64,000 nt of DNA, taken from NCBI GenBank assembly GCA_947625615.1, contig CANQPB010000009.1:1-64000 (forward strand), in the 5' to 3' direction. This document shows, piece by piece, positions 34,555-44,900 of this stretch. Source of the DNA: an uncultured Clostridia bacterium (GTDB lineage Bacteria > Bacillota > Clostridia > Oscillospirales > Ruminococcaceae). The notes below the pieces were generated by a model. The model ran no database searches and was not told the origin of the DNA. It saw only the letters and a program-made list of their open reading frames with translations. Positions within the stretch are counted from its first letter, which is position 1, and each line of letters starts with the position of its first letter. Made by a program: the position numbers and the translations under genes.

Positions 34555-34576
34555 ATATTAAAGCGAGGTAACTAAA

Positions 34577-35032
34577 ATGACTATTGACGAAATTCTTGAG
34601 ATGATGGACGACCTTCTTGACAAATCGGTCACGGTTCCCTTTTCCAACAAAAAGTGCATGGTCGATTCCGAAAAAATGCGGGAGTATATCGACAACATAC
34701 GCTATAATCTCCCCACCGAGATAAAGCGCGCCAAGGAGATGGTCGCCGACCGCTCCGAGATAATCGAAGACGCCAACGCCAAAGCCGAGCAGATCATCAA
34801 AGAGGCGGAGGAGCGCGCAAAAGTCCTCGTCTCGGAGGACGAGATAGTCAAGCGCGCCCGGGAGGCCGCCGACGAAATCACCGCGCAGGCGAAGGCTATG
34901 GATCAGTCGATCCGCAACGCCATGACCCAAAAGCTCAATTCCACCCTTTCGGAAGCGGAAAAGTCTTTGACGAGATCTTTAAACGAAATCAAAGCCATGC
35001 ACGACGCCGTCAAGGCCGCCGAGCAGGCGTAG
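34577..35032 (+). CDS. coiled-coil protein of unknown function
   Basis: A 151-residue soluble protein, almost entirely helical. A short N-terminal helical head is followed by a long coiled coil with ANAKAEQIIKEAEERAKVLV, the heptad style of V/F-type ATPase stator subunits and DivIVA-like proteins. It lies 22 bases after coaD, a position where Clostridia often carry such a protein, but I do not know its role. There is no membrane segment, so a real F0 b subunit is unlikely. Confidence 0.75.
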   Translation: MTIDEILEMMDDLLDKSVTVPFSNKKCMVDSEKMREYIDNIRYNLPTEIKRAKEMVADRSEIIEDANAKAEQIIKEAEERAKVLVSEDEIVKRAREAADEITAQAKAMDQSIRNAMTQKLNSTLSEAEKSLTRSLNEIKAMHDAVKAAEQA

Positions 35033-35045
35033 ATATACAGTCGCG

Positions 35046-35100
35046 CAAATAACAAAAGTTTTCGCCGGCCTTTTTCAAAAGGCCACGGGGGTCTCCCCGA
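35046..35100 (-). repeat. terminal fragment of repeat A
   Basis: Contains the AAAAGTTTTCGCCGGCC end and the GGCCTTTTGAAAAAGGCC block of repeat A in inverted orientation, then breaks off. It adjoins repeat B copy 2 through a short linker that is also present at 37180-37245. Confidence 0.8.
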
Positions 35101-35175
35101 TTTGCTGAGCAAGGCGATGCAAATAGAAAGGTCACTTCCATATCAAACGCCGAGCAAAAATACCCGGGTTCTTTA

Positions 35176-35345
35176 CCTGTCTCACCCCCTGCCCCCTCTC
35201 CCTCGCGAAGGGAGAGGGGGTTCCACCCCGTCACCCGGCCGTTCACCTTGCGGCGAACGGCGCGACCCCTCCCCTCGAGGGGAGGGGTGTGTTCCCAAAG
35301 GCTTCCCACAAAATCTAAGTCCACGAGGCACTTTCGGTGCGGTGC
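35176..35345 (+). repeat. intergenic repeat B, copy 2
   Basis: Same three hairpins as the other B copies, with the GAGGCACTTTCGGTGCGGTGC end. Confidence 0.88.
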
Positions 35346-35376
35346 ATGTCGTATGTAATAAGGAATCCCTGCCATC

Positions 35377-35407
35377 AAAAAAGCCGTGTCCATTCGGGCA
35401 CGGTTTT
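35377..35407 (-). terminator. terminator of the aspartate kinase gene
   Basis: Minus-strand stem CCGTGCCC/GGACACGG followed by CTTTTTT. Confidence 0.75.
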
Positions 35408-35422
35408 CTTTTACTCTGTTTA

Positions 35423-36751
35423 TCAAAGCTTCTGGGTGACGAAAATGTCGTATACCGCCTTGACGGAGGCCTCGAAGTCCTCGCAGGTGACGCCGACGAT
35501 GACATTCAGCTCGCTCGAGCCCTGGTCGATCATCTTGACGTTTACCTTGGCATGCGCGAGCGCCGCAAAGATCCTCGCCGCGGTGCCCCGCTGGGCCCTC
35601 ATTCCCCGGCCGACGACCGCCAAAAGCGCCACGTCGCGGTCTATCTCGACTTTATCCGGCGAGCAGGTGGTTTCAAGCTCCTTAATTATCGCCTGTTCGC
35701 GGGCCTCGAATTCGTCCTTGTGAACGATAATGCTCATTGTGTCGATTCCCGAGGGCATGTGCTCGAAGGAAACGCCGTTGTCCTCAAATGCCTCAAGCAC
35801 CCTGCGGCCGAAGCCGAGCTCCGAGTTCATCATGTCCTTTTCTATCGTCACCGTGACAAACCCCTTTTTGCCGGCTATCCCGGTGATTACATAGGGATTC
35901 TGCTCGGCCGGCGCCGATTCGGTGATCATAGTACCGTCGTCCTCGGGGCGGTTGGTGTTCTTTATGTTTATGGGTATTCCCGCCTGCCTCGCCGGGAATA
36001 TGGCGTCCTCGTGGAAGACGCCGGCGCCCATGTAGGCAAGCTCCCGAAGCTCACGGTAGGTAATCGATTTTATCGGCTCGGGGTTGGGCACGATGCGCGG
36101 GTCGGTGACGAAGAAGCCGGAAACGTCAGTCCAGTTTTCGTAAAGATCCGCCTCGACCGCGGCGGCGACTATCGAGCCGGTGATGTCCGATCCCCCGCGG
36201 GAAAAGGTCTTGACGGTGTCGTTGGGCATCGAGCCGTAAAAGCCGGGTATGACCGCGTTATTCACCTTCGAGAGCCTTTCCTTGACCGCAAGGCAGGTCT
36301 GTTTCAGCTTCAGCCTGCCGTCTTCGCCGAAGAAGATAACCTCGGCGGCGTCGATAAATTCAAAGCCGAGATATTCGGCCAAAACTATTCCGTTGAGATA
36401 TTCCCCGCGCGAGGCCGCGTAGTCGCGGCCGGCTCTCGCCATAAAGCTCATTCTTATGGTCGAGAATTCGCGGGTAAGGCGGTCTTCAATCTTAAGGCCG
36501 AGCCCCCTGACTATCTCCATATATCTTGCGACGATCGCTTCGAACATCGCGGAAAAATCGCCGCCCCGCGCCGCAACGTCGTAGCACGCGTAAAGCATAT
36601 CCGTAACCTTTGTATCCTTGGGAAAACGCTTTCCGGGGGCCGACGGCACGACAAACCTGCGCGCCGGATCGGAGCGAATGATGTTCGCGACCTTAATAAA
36701 CTGATTGGCGTCGGCCAGGGAACTCCCGCCGAACTTCACTACCTTGGTCAT
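35423..36751 (-). CDS. aspartate kinase
   Basis: A 442-residue monofunctional aspartokinase, first step of Lys/Met/Thr synthesis. N-terminal VVKFGGSSLAD is the nucleotide site and FSRGGSDITG the substrate site. The C-terminal regulatory half has two ACT domains (VTVTIEKDMM and the repeat ending NVKMIDQGSSELNVIVGV), so feedback by lysine or threonine is expected. No lysine riboswitch is seen in its 33-base leader. It has its own promoter. MetA, which uses the downstream product homoserine, lies nearby but on the other strand. Confidence 0.95.
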   Translation of the reverse strand: MTKVVKFGGSSLADANQFIKVANIIRSDPARRFVVPSAPGKRFPKDTKVTDMLYACYDVAARGGDFSAMFEAIVARYMEIVRGLGLKIEDRLTREFSTIRMSFMARAGRDYAASRGEYLNGIVLAEYLGFEFIDAAEVIFFGEDGRLKLKQTCLAVKERLSKVNNAVIPGFYGSMPNDTVKTFSRGGSDITGSIVAAAVEADLYENWTDVSGFFVTDPRIVPNPEPIKSITYRELRELAYMGAGVFHEDAIFPARQAGIPINIKNTNRPEDDGTMITESAPAEQNPYVITGIAGKKGFVTVTIEKDMMNSELGFGRRVLEAFEDNGVSFEHMPSGIDTMSIIVHKDEFEAREQAIIKELETTCSPDKVEIDRDVALLAVVGRGMRAQRGTAARIFAALAHAKVNVKMIDQGSSELNVIVGVTCEDFEASVKAVYDIFVTQKL

Positions 36752-36783
36752 TGATTCAAATCTCCTTTTTCGGGTCTTAGTAC

Positions 36784-36812
36784 ATTATATTATCCGTTCC
36801 GCGTTCCGTCAA
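36784..36812 (-). promoter_or_regulatory. promoter of the aspartate kinase gene
   Basis: TTGACG, 17 bases, TATAAT on the minus strand. Confidence 0.82.
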
Positions 36813-36897
36813 CCCTTTTTTGTGACGAAATATTCCGGCGGTAAAGATGTGTTTTTGTGAAAAACGATTGTGCGTGAACGGGGTGCAGACGTTTTTA

Positions 36898-37200
36898 ATG
36901 AAAGTTTTCGCCGGCCTTTTTCAAAAGGCCGCGCAGGTCGAGGGGCGCGCAGCCCCTCGTCGCGATCGCAATCGCGAAACACCCCCGGAGCGGGCCTGCT
37001 CGGCACGCTCCGGTTTAATGCGAAAAAAACGCAGGAGGGGGAGCCCGAAATCAGTCCGGTGGACTGTTTCGGGCCGGGGGAACCCTCGTCGGGGGTTCCC
37101 CCGGCGAGGCGCCCGAGGCGCCTCGCACACGGAAAAGGGTGCGTGGAAAAACCCGCAGGGGGTTGCCCCGCTTTGCCGAGCAAGGCAAGGCAAATAAAAA
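36898..37200 (-). repeat. intergenic repeat A, copy 2 (inverted, variant)
   Basis: Same module order as copy 1 read on the minus strand. The central stem differs in sequence but still pairs: here GAAATCAGTCC/GGACTGTTTC within GCCCG/CGGGC. It is followed without a break by a linker and repeat B copy 3, so 36830-37467 is all repeat with no gene. Confidence 0.85.
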
Positions 37201-37245
37201 GTTGTTTCCATATCAAACTCCGAGCAAAAATACCCGGTCACTTTG

Positions 37246-37415
37246 CCTGTCTCACCCCCTGCCCCCTCTCTCTCGCAAAGGGAGAGGGGGTTCCACCCCA
37301 TCACCCGGCCGTTCACCTTGCGGCGATCGGCGCGACCCCTCCCCTCAAGGGGAGGGGTGTGTTCCCAAAGGCTCGCTGAAAATCGCCGCAGGGCTCGGCA
37401 CTTTTGGTGCGGTGC
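37246..37415 (+). repeat. intergenic repeat B, copy 3
   Basis: Same hairpin order as the other copies; lies 52 bases upstream of the metA promoter. Confidence 0.88.
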
Positions 37416-37467
37416 CGGCCGTATAACGTGAAAATGGCTCTCCTTATGTTCAATTCCAAAATAATTC

Positions 37468-37496
37468 TTGATTTCTCGGAAAAACTGTGATATAAT
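37468..37496 (+). promoter_or_regulatory. promoter of metA
   Basis: TTGATT, 17 bases, TATAAT. No SAM riboswitch is seen between it and the ATG 40 bases later. Confidence 0.8.
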
Positions 37497-37536
37497 CGCG
37501 GTTATACAATCTGATATCACTTCAAGGAGCATCGCC

Positions 37537-38454
37537 ATGCCTATCAAGATACCGAATTCACTGCCGGCGGCAAAAACCCTGAGCGAGGAAAACATCTTCG
37601 TGATGACCGAAACACGGGCGACCTCGCAGGATATCCGCCCTTTGCAGATCCTGATTTTAAACCTCATGCCCACAAAGATCGACACCGAGACCCAGCTCGC
37701 GCGGCTAATCGGCAACACCCCTTTGCAGGTGGAGATAGAGCTTATCCACACCGTCAGCCACCGCTCGAAGAACACCTCGGAGGATCACCTGCTTTCCTTC
37801 TATAAATGCTTCGACGACGTACGCGAGCGCCGCTTCGACGGAATGATAATCACCGGCGCGCCGGTCGAGCTTATGGATTTTGAAGACGTCGAATACTGGG
37901 AGGAGCTCGCCGAGATTATGGAGTGGTCTAAAACCCACGTTCACTCAACGCTTCACATCTGCTGGGGAGCCCAGGCCGGGCTTTACTACCACTTCGGCAT
38001 AGAAAAAAAGCTCCTGTCCGAAAAACTCTTCGGCGTCTTCCCTCACAGAGTTGCCTATAAGAATCCCATACTCTTCCGCGGCTTCGACGACATCTTTTAT
38101 GTCCCCCACTCCCGCTATTCCACCGTCGACCTTGAGGACGTAAAAAAGGTGCCGGAGCTTAAGATACTTTCCGTGAGCGACCGCGCCGGGCTCTACTGCT
38201 GCATGACCGAGCACGGGCGGCAGATATTCATAACCGGCCACTGCGAATACGACCCCGACACCCTTGCAAAGGAATATTTCCGCGACGAAGCAAAGGGCCT
38301 CGGCACCGCCGTCCCGGAGAATTATTTTGAGGACGACGATCCGCACAGGCCGCCGATAGTCCGCTGGCGTGGCCACGCAAACCTGCTGTTTGCCAACTGG
38401 CTGAACTACATAGTCTATCAGAACACCCCCTACGACGTTGCGAAAATCGGGTGA
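37537..38454 (+). CDS. metA: homoserine O-acyltransferase (MetA family)
   Basis: A 305-residue enzyme of methionine synthesis. [28 protein letters not shown], the catalytic cysteine in [16 protein letters not shown] and GHCEYDP are classic MetA. Family members use acetyl-CoA or succinyl-CoA; many Firmicute MetA proteins use acetyl-CoA, so the acyl donor is left open. ATG 37537 follows CAAGGAGC; an in-frame ATG at 37468 coincides with the promoter and is excluded. Confidence 0.95.
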   Translation: MPIKIPNSLPAAKTLSEENIFVMTETRATSQDIRPLQILILNLMPTKIDTETQLARLIGNTPLQVEIELIHTVSHRSKNTSEDHLLSFYKCFDDVRERRFDGMIITGAPVELMDFEDVEYWEELAEIMEWSKTHVHSTLHICWGAQAGLYYHFGIEKKLLSEKLFGVFPHRVAYKNPILFRGFDDIFYVPHSRYSTVDLEDVKKVPELKILSVSDRAGLYCCMTEHGRQIFITGHCEYDPDTLAKEYFRDEAKGLGTAVPENYFEDDDPHRPPIVRWRGHANLLFANWLNYIVYQNTPYDVAKIG

Positions 38455-38484
38455 CACGCTTGAGCGTTTACGAGGCTGCATAAT

Positions 38485-38516
38485 TAGAAAAGTTTTCGCC
38501 GGCCTTTTTCAAAAGG
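38485..38516 (-). repeat. terminal fragment of repeat A
   Basis: AAAAGTTTTCGCCGGCC plus the AAAAGGC hairpin, joined after eight bases to repeat B copy 4. This is the shortest A-B junction in the window. Confidence 0.75.
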
Positions 38517-38524
38517 CATTTTAA

Positions 38525-38696
38525 CCTGTCTCACCCCCCTGCCCCCTCTCCCTCGCGAAGGGAGAGGGGGTTCCACCCTGTCACCCGGCCGTTCACCTTG
38601 CGGCGAACGGCGCGACCCCTCCCCTCGAGGGGAGGGGTGTGTTCCCAAAGGTTTGCCGCAAAATCGGCGCCGGGTTCGGCACTTTCGGTGCGGTGC
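38525..38696 (+). repeat. intergenic repeat B, copy 4
   Basis: Nearly identical to copy 2, including the GCGAAGGGAGAGGG stem and the GGCACTTTCGGTGC end. Together with the A fragment it fills the 38455-38790 gap. Confidence 0.88.
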
Positions 38697-38789
38697 TTGT
38701 CGTTTTCTGACAGCCTGCACATATATAATGCTTTTCAGGAACAAAGCAAAAAGTCCGGCAAAGCCGGCATTTGCGTCCGAAGGGCGAGT

Positions 38790-38816
38790 AAAAAGAAACG
38801 CCCCATTAAAGGGGCG
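38790..38816 (-). terminator. terminator of the ABC exporter gene
   Basis: Minus-strand stem CGCCCC/GGGGCG followed by TTTCTTTTT. Confidence 0.75.
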
Positions 38817-38831
38817 CCCTTAAATTTCGTT

Positions 38832-41774
38832 TTACTCCGTTCTCAGCGCAACGACGGGATCCTTCTTTGCGGCTATGCCGGAGGGTATTAGACCCGCTAT
38901 CAGCGTCAGCGCCATACTTATTATGACGAGCGCCGCGGCTCCCCCCACAGGCAGGGCGGCCGAAAGATTGTCTATGCCCGTCAAGGTGTGCAGCACTATG
39001 TTTATCGGGAGAATCAGCAAAAGCGTTATGCCGATTCCGAGCGCGCCGGCCACAAATCCGACGATGAGCGTTTCGGCGTTGAACACCCGCGAGACGTCCT
39101 TTTTAGAGGCGCCCACCGAGCGGAGTATGCCTATCTCCTTCGTTCTCTCAAGCACCGAGATGTAGGTGATTATACCTATCATTATCGAGCTTACCACCAA
39201 GGATATCGCGACGAAGGCTATCAGAACATAGCTTATCGCGCTAATTATAGTCGTGACCGAGGACATTAGCAGCTTTACATAGTCGGTATAGACTATCTTG
39301 TCCGTCTCCTCCGTGACCGAGTTGTTGTAGTCCTCAATGGCGTCCGAGATGAAGTCTTTGTTTTCAAACGTGCTCGCGTAGATGAATATCGAGCTCGGCG
39401 AATCGGGGTCTACCTGCCCGAGCAGCTTCATGTTGTCGTCGTAGGTCGAATCGGAGCGCATCGGCGGGAGCTTGTTCTCAAAGATGTATTCATACTGGCT
39501 GTCGGTGATCGCCGAGGCGTCGAACATCGCGGCGGCCTGCTCGGCGGTCATGGCGGCCATCTGCGCCTGAATCCCCTCGGCGTACTGTTGGGTGATCATC
39601 GCGGCGAGCACCTGGTTGAGGTAGTCCTCCTTCGTCTCGGCGTCCATGTTCTTTATATACTCCATTACGGTCGCCTCGTCCATCTGGGTCTGCGAGACGA
39701 ACGCCTGCATCAGCGCGTTGTCGACCGCGGCGTCGTCCATAGTCGCACGGTACTGCGCCGCCGTCGCCGAAAGATATTCCTCCGTCGGAATGGAAGCGAG
39801 CTCGATGTAAAGCTCGGCCTTTTCGGCAGCGCTGCGGTTTTTAAGCCATTCGTCGACGGCCGAATGCATCTCCTCGTCGGTGGGCTCTTCGCCCTCTTTT
39901 TGGAATTTAAGCCCCGAAATTACGTCTACCTCGGGGTTATCCTCCTGCGCCCTGACTATGTCGCTGTCGTTGGTTCTCTTTATGATCTCGTCGGTGAGGG
40001 CCGAGGTGTATCCCACGGCGCCGTTTAAAAATGTCGAGACAGCGTTTGCGCTCGGCCGGACAATTCCGACGACCTTTAAGCGAATGGCGTCCTCAGAGCC
40101 GTAGAGTATCTTGAGACCGGTATCAGTCTCGCTGAGATCGACATATCCGTCGCCCGATTTCTGATATTTGAAGCAGTCGGGGATCACCCTGAAATCGAGA
40201 TTCAGTATGTCGTCATATGTCCAGCTGCCGAATTCCGAGGTATCCACCTGCTCCTGATTTGCGGCGGCGGTCATGGCGTCCTGAATATCCTCCAAAGATT
40301 TCAGCCCGAGCGCGTAAAGCATCATGTCGCTTATCTCGTTTCGGCTGCTTACAACAACGACTACCTCGTCGTAGCTTTCCGGCCAGCGGCCGGAAACAAC
40401 GTCATACTGCTCCTTCATAAGCTCGTTGACGGGCTCGCCGTCCATTCCGGCCAGCAACTCCTGCCAGGCGTTTATCTGCATGAAATTCGACAGGGTAGAG
40501 CTTGTCGTCTGAAAGCCCATCGCCGAATATATGCCGCTCATCAGGTCGAGTATGTCCGACTTGAATATCTTACCGTCAGGATCGGTGGAATAGACGTTCA
40601 TCGGCGCGGCGTAGCTGTAGCTTATCGCCGAGGAATACTGCTTTATCTCGTCGCCCGATTCGATGAAATCTTTAAAGCTGACGAGATTGTTCTTCTGGGT
40701 CTCCATCGAGTTTACCGAGTTCATCATCTCGTACATTATCTTCGATTCGTATACGGCGTCGAGGTCGTGATCCGTCTCCGCGCTGCCGTTGGCAGTGTCC
40801 CGAAGCGAGGTCATCAGCTGGGACATGTCAACCTCCTGAGCGTTTATGGTTATCGGGTAGCTTGAAAGGGTGTCCTCCTGAACGCGGTCGATATAGTTCT
40901 GCACGCCGGTGGAAACGGAGAGAATCAGCGCAATTCCGATAATTCCTATAGAGCCCGCAAAGCTTGTCAAAATGGTGCGGGTCTTTTTTGTCATTAAGTT
41001 ATTGAGCGACAGTGAAAGCGCCGTAAAGAAGGACATCGAGGTCTTTTTGCCCTTGTTTACGCTTCTCACCTCGGCCGAGCGGTCGGCGGTCTCGCCGTCA
41101 AATGGATCGGTGTCGCTGATTATCTCGCCGTCCAAAAGCCTGACCGTGCGGGAGGCGTATTTTTCCGCAAGATCGGGGTTATGCGTCACCATTATGATGA
41201 GCTTATCTTTTGAGATCTCTTTCAGGATCTCCATTATCTGGACGCTCGTCTGGGAATCGAGGGCGCCGGTGGGCTCGTCGGCCAAAAGTATCTCGGGATC
41301 GTTCACAAGGGCGCGGGCGATTGCCACGCGCTGCATCTGCCCGCCGGACATCTGATTGGGCTTCTTTTTCAGCTGATCCCCGAGGCCGACCTTTTCAAGC
41401 GCCTCGACGGCGCGGCGGCGCCTCTCGGCCTTGCCCACGCCCGAAAGGGTGAGCGCCAGCTCGACGTTTGCCAGAACCGTCTGGTGGGGTATCAGGTTAT
41501 AGCTCTGAAAAACGAAGCCAATCGAATGGTTTCTGTAGGTGTCCCAGTCGGCGTCCCTGAATTTTTTAGTGGATTTTCCGTTGATCGACAGATCGCCGGA
41601 GGTATACTGGTCGAGGCCGCCTATGATGTTCAAAAGCGTGGTCTTTCCGCAGCCCGACTGCCCCAGAACGGCGACAAACTCGCTCTTTCTGAATTCGATT
41701 GAAACGCCCTTCAGCGCGCGAACCTTTTCGCCGCCGGCGTCGTAATCCTTAACGATATTATCAAGCTTAAGCAT
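38832..41774 (-). CDS. MacB-like ABC exporter, ATPase fused to FtsX-type permease
   Basis: A 980-residue fusion. Residues 1-230 are a LolD/MacB ATPase: Walker A GQSGCGKTTL near 38, signature MSGGQMQRVAIARA near 143, Walker B ILLADEPTGALD near 163. A linker leads to a membrane helix at about 270-292, a large outside domain of some 550 residues, and three C-terminal helices with the FtsX motif LRSVGASKKDVSRVF. Such proteins drive extracellular events (lipoprotein or peptide release, antimicrobial peptide resistance) rather than transport through the bilayer. The cargo is unknown. Own promoter and terminator. Confidence 0.9.
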   Translation of the reverse strand: MLKLDNIVKDYDAGGEKVRALKGVSIEFRKSEFVAVLGQSGCGKTTLLNIIGGLDQYTSGDLSINGKSTKKFRDADWDTYRNHSIGFVFQSYNLIPHQTVLANVELALTLSGVGKAERRRRAVEALEKVGLGDQLKKKPNQMSGGQMQRVAIARALVNDPEILLADEPTGALDSQTSVQIMEILKEISKDKLIIMVTHNPDLAEKYASRTVRLLDGEIISDTDPFDGETADRSAEVRSVNKGKKTSMSFFTALSLSLNNLMTKKTRTILTSFAGSIGIIGIALILSVSTGVQNYIDRVQEDTLSSYPITINAQEVDMSQLMTSLRDTANGSAETDHDLDAVYESKIMYEMMNSVNSMETQKNNLVSFKDFIESGDEIKQYSSAISYSYAAPMNVYSTDPDGKIFKSDILDLMSGIYSAMGFQTTSSTLSNFMQINAWQELLAGMDGEPVNELMKEQYDVVSGRWPESYDEVVVVVSSRNEISDMMLYALGLKSLEDIQDAMTAAANQEQVDTSEFGSWTYDDILNLDFRVIPDCFKYQKSGDGYVDLSETDTGLKILYGSEDAIRLKVVGIVRPSANAVSTFLNGAVGYTSALTDEIIKRTNDSDIVRAQEDNPEVDVISGLKFQKEGEEPTDEEMHSAVDEWLKNRSAAEKAELYIELASIPTEEYLSATAAQYRATMDDAAVDNALMQAFVSQTQMDEATVMEYIKNMDAETKEDYLNQVLAAMITQQYAEGIQAQMAAMTAEQAAAMFDASAITDSQYEYIFENKLPPMRSDSTYDDNMKLLGQVDPDSPSSIFIYASTFENKDFISDAIEDYNNSVTEETDKIVYTDYVKLLMSSVTTIISAISYVLIAFVAISLVVSSIMIGIITYISVLERTKEIGILRSVGASKKDVSRVFNAETLIVGFVAGALGIGITLLLILPINIVLHTLTGIDNLSAALPVGGAAALVIISMALTLIAGLIPSGIAAKKDPVVALRTE

Positions 41775-41813
41775 ATCCGAATTCCTTCCGTTAAAATAAT
41801 CACAGTCAATGGC

Positions 41814-41842
41814 ATTATATCACGGCGGCCGCGCAAATTCAA
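41814..41842 (-). promoter_or_regulatory. promoter of the ABC exporter gene
   Basis: TTGAAT, 17 bases, TATAAT on the minus strand. Confidence 0.8.
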
Positions 41843-41872
41843 CCTGCGAATGTGACAGCATGATGAAAGTTT

Positions 41873-41908
41873 ATTAAAAGTTTCGCTCCCCCGTTCAGGA
41901 GGAGCGAA
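41873..41908 (-). terminator. terminator of the activase gene
   Basis: Minus-strand stem TTCGCTCC/GGAGCGAA followed by ACTTTTAAT. Confidence 0.72.
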
Positions 41909-41915
41909 TAATTCA

Positions 41916-44900
41916 TTAAACCGTCAGCTTTTCCCGGCTGTCCTTTCGGGCTTCGGAATCCATGGCCTTTCTTGCCGAGCTGAGCATAAGCTTTATCCTG
42001 TTCAGCTGGTTTACCTCGCTGGCGCCTGGGTCGTAATCTACGGCGGCGATGTTCGCCCAGGGGTATACCTGCTTTAAATGCTTTATCATGCCCTTTCCGA
42101 CGACGTGATTCGGCAGGCATGCAAAGGGCTGAATGCATATTATATTCGGCACGCCGGTGGTTAAAAGCTCGGCCATTTCGCCGGTCAGGAACCACCCCTC
42201 GCCGTACTGATTTCCGAGCGAAAGAAACTGCTTTGCAAGCTTTGCGACGTCCTTTATAGGCATCGGTGCCTCAAACCTGCGGCTCTTTTTGAGAGCGTTC
42301 ACGGCGGGGCTGCGAAGCAGGGCTATAGCCGAAATCCCCACCCGCGAGATTATCGCCGACTTGAGCGTGGCGCCCAAAAATTCGTGCTTATACTCGGCGT
42401 TGTATACCGAATAGTTCATGAAATCCATGAGATCCGGCACCACCGCCTCGGCGCCCTCGCTTTCAAGAAGCTCGACAAGGTGGTTGTTTGCAAGGGGCAT
42501 GTATTTCACCAATATCTCCCCGACAACGCCGACGCGGGGCTTTTTCAGCGCCTCGTCTATTGTCAGGCTGTCGAAGTCCTCGACAATCCCCCGGCAGATT
42601 TTTTTGTAGTTATATCCGTTTTTGACGCCGGTGAGCTGGTCGGTGCAGATTTTCAGCCACTTTTTGTGGAGCGCCTCGGCCGAGCCCTCCACCGCCTCAT
42701 ACGGGCGGACGCGGTAAAGGCATCTCATGAACAGGTCGCCGTAGACTATCCCCTGAAACGCCGCCAAAAGCAGCGACGGGGTGATCCTAAAGCCTTCCGA
42801 TTTCTCCATGCCGTTGGCGTTGAGAGAAATTACCGGGATATGGCTCATTCCCGCCTTGTCGAGAGCACGCCTTATGAAGCCGACATAGTTCGAGGCGCGG
42901 CAGCAGCCGCCGGTTTGGGTCATTATAACGGCGAGGCGGTTTGTGTCGTATTTTCCCGACAGAACGGCGTCCATCACCTGCCCGACTACGGTTATAGAGG
43001 GGAAGCAGGCGTCGTTGTTGACGAATTTCAGGCCGGTGTCTATGGCGGTGCGGTTGTCGTTGGCGAGAACCTCGATGTTAAAGCCGTGGTGCCTGAAAAC
43101 CGGCTCCAGCACCTCAAAGTGAATGGGGCTCATCTGCGGGGCGAGAATAGTCCAGCCGTCCTCGAACATCTTTTTGGTGTAGGCGGCGCTGTGATATGTT
43201 ATCGGCTTCGGCTGCGGAGTGATGTGGCGGTCGCGGCGCTGGTTCATCGCGGCGATAAGGCTGCGTATCCGTATTCTGACGGCGCCGAGATTGTTCACCT
43301 CGTCTATTTTCAGAACGGTGTAAAGCTTGTTAGAGCCCTCCAAGATCTCGGAGACCTGGTCGGTGGTGACGGCGTCGAGCCCGCAGCCGAAGGAATTCAG
43401 CTGCACAAGCTCAAGATCGTCCCGCAGGCGGACAAACTCGGCGGCGGAATAGAGCCGCGAGTGATATACCCACTGGTCGACGACGCGCACCGGGCGCTCG
43501 GGGTCGAAGTCTATGGGCAGGCTGTCCTCCGAGAAGACGTCGAGCCCGTAGGAGGCTATAAGCTCGGGAATGCCGTGGTTGATTTCGGGGTCGATGTGAT
43601 AGGGCCTCCCGGCAAGGACTATTCCCCTGCCGCCCCGCTTCGTCATTTCGTCAAGCACACGCTTTCCCTCGGCGCGGATATCCGCCTTGGCCTTTGCCTG
43701 CTCGGCCCATGCCGCCGAAACGGCCGCGCGCACCTCGTGCTCGGAAATTCCGAAATGCTTGACAAACAGCCTTACAAGGCGGTCGGCGGCGGTTTTTTCG
43801 TCGGTAAAGGCTATGAACGGGCGGATATATTTCACCTCGCCGCTCGCTATGCTCTCGATATTGTTCTTTAAGTTTTCAGGGTATGCCGCGACTATCGGGC
43901 AGTTGTAGTGATTCTGCGCGCTGCGGGTCTCCTGGTGCTCATAGAAAACGCAGGGGTGGAAGATCGTCTTTATCCCGTGGTTGATAAGCCACTGGACGTG
44001 CCCGTGCGAAAGCTTTGCGGGGTAGCATTCCGATTCGGAGGGAATTGATTCCATGCCGAGCTCGTAGAGCTTTCTGTCAGAAAGCGGCGAGAGCACAGCC
44101 CTGAAGCCGAGCTCGCGGAAGAACACCGCCCAGAACGGGTAGTTTTCATACATATTGAGAACGCGGGGGATACCGATTACGCCTCGTGGGGCGTTTTCCT
44201 CCGCAAGAGGCTCGTAGCCGAATATCCTGCGGCGCTTGAATTCAATGAGGTTTGCGCCCTTCGGCCCCGCGGCGTTCGAGCCGAGGCCGCGCTCGCAGCG
44301 GTTTCCCGTGATATGCTTTCGACCCCCCGGGAAGGTTGACACCGTCAGCATGCAGTTGTTGGTGCATCTGCCGCAGCGTGCCGTCGAGGTGGTGAACGTG
44401 AGCTCCGTTATGCCGTCAAGGCTTAACATGCCGCTCGGCTTGCCGTCATATCTCTCCTTGGCGATAAGCGCGGCGCCGAAAGCGCCCATTATCCCCGAGA
44501 TGTCGGGGCAGGTGGCGTTCACCTGAGCTATCCGTTCAAAAGCCCTAAGCACCGCCTTATTATAAAACGTCCCGCCCTGAACGACGATATGCCGCCCGAG
44601 CTCGCGGGCGTCGGCAAGCTTTATCACCTTATAAAGAGCGTTTTTGATGACCGAATAGGCAAGCCCCGCAGAAATGTCCGAGACCGGCGCGCCCTCCTTC
44701 TGGGCCTGCTTTACGTTTGAATTCATGAAGACGGTGCAGCGGGTGCCGAGGTCGACTGGATTCTTTGCAAAAAGAGCCTCCTTGGCGAATTTCTCGGCGG
44801 AATAGCCCAGAGAATTTGCAAAGCTTTCGATAAAGCTTCCGCAGCCCGAAGAACACGCCTCGTTGAGCAGCACGTTGTCGACCGAGCCGTTTTTAAGCTT

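Noticed and set aside
35102..36754. A 550-codon plus-strand frame
   Set aside because: It runs through repeat B and then antisense to the aspartate kinase gene; no start signal or domain.
36752..36783. Lysine riboswitch ahead of aspartate kinase
   Set aside because: The leader between promoter and ATG is about 30 bases, too short for a riboswitch.
37468..37536. Upstream ATG for metA at 37468
   Set aside because: It coincides with the -35 of a good promoter, and a proper ribosome site precedes the ATG at 37537.
42384..43871. A 495-codon plus-strand frame
   Set aside because: Fully antisense to the activase fusion, whose motifs are clear; the frame has no recognisable domain or start signals.
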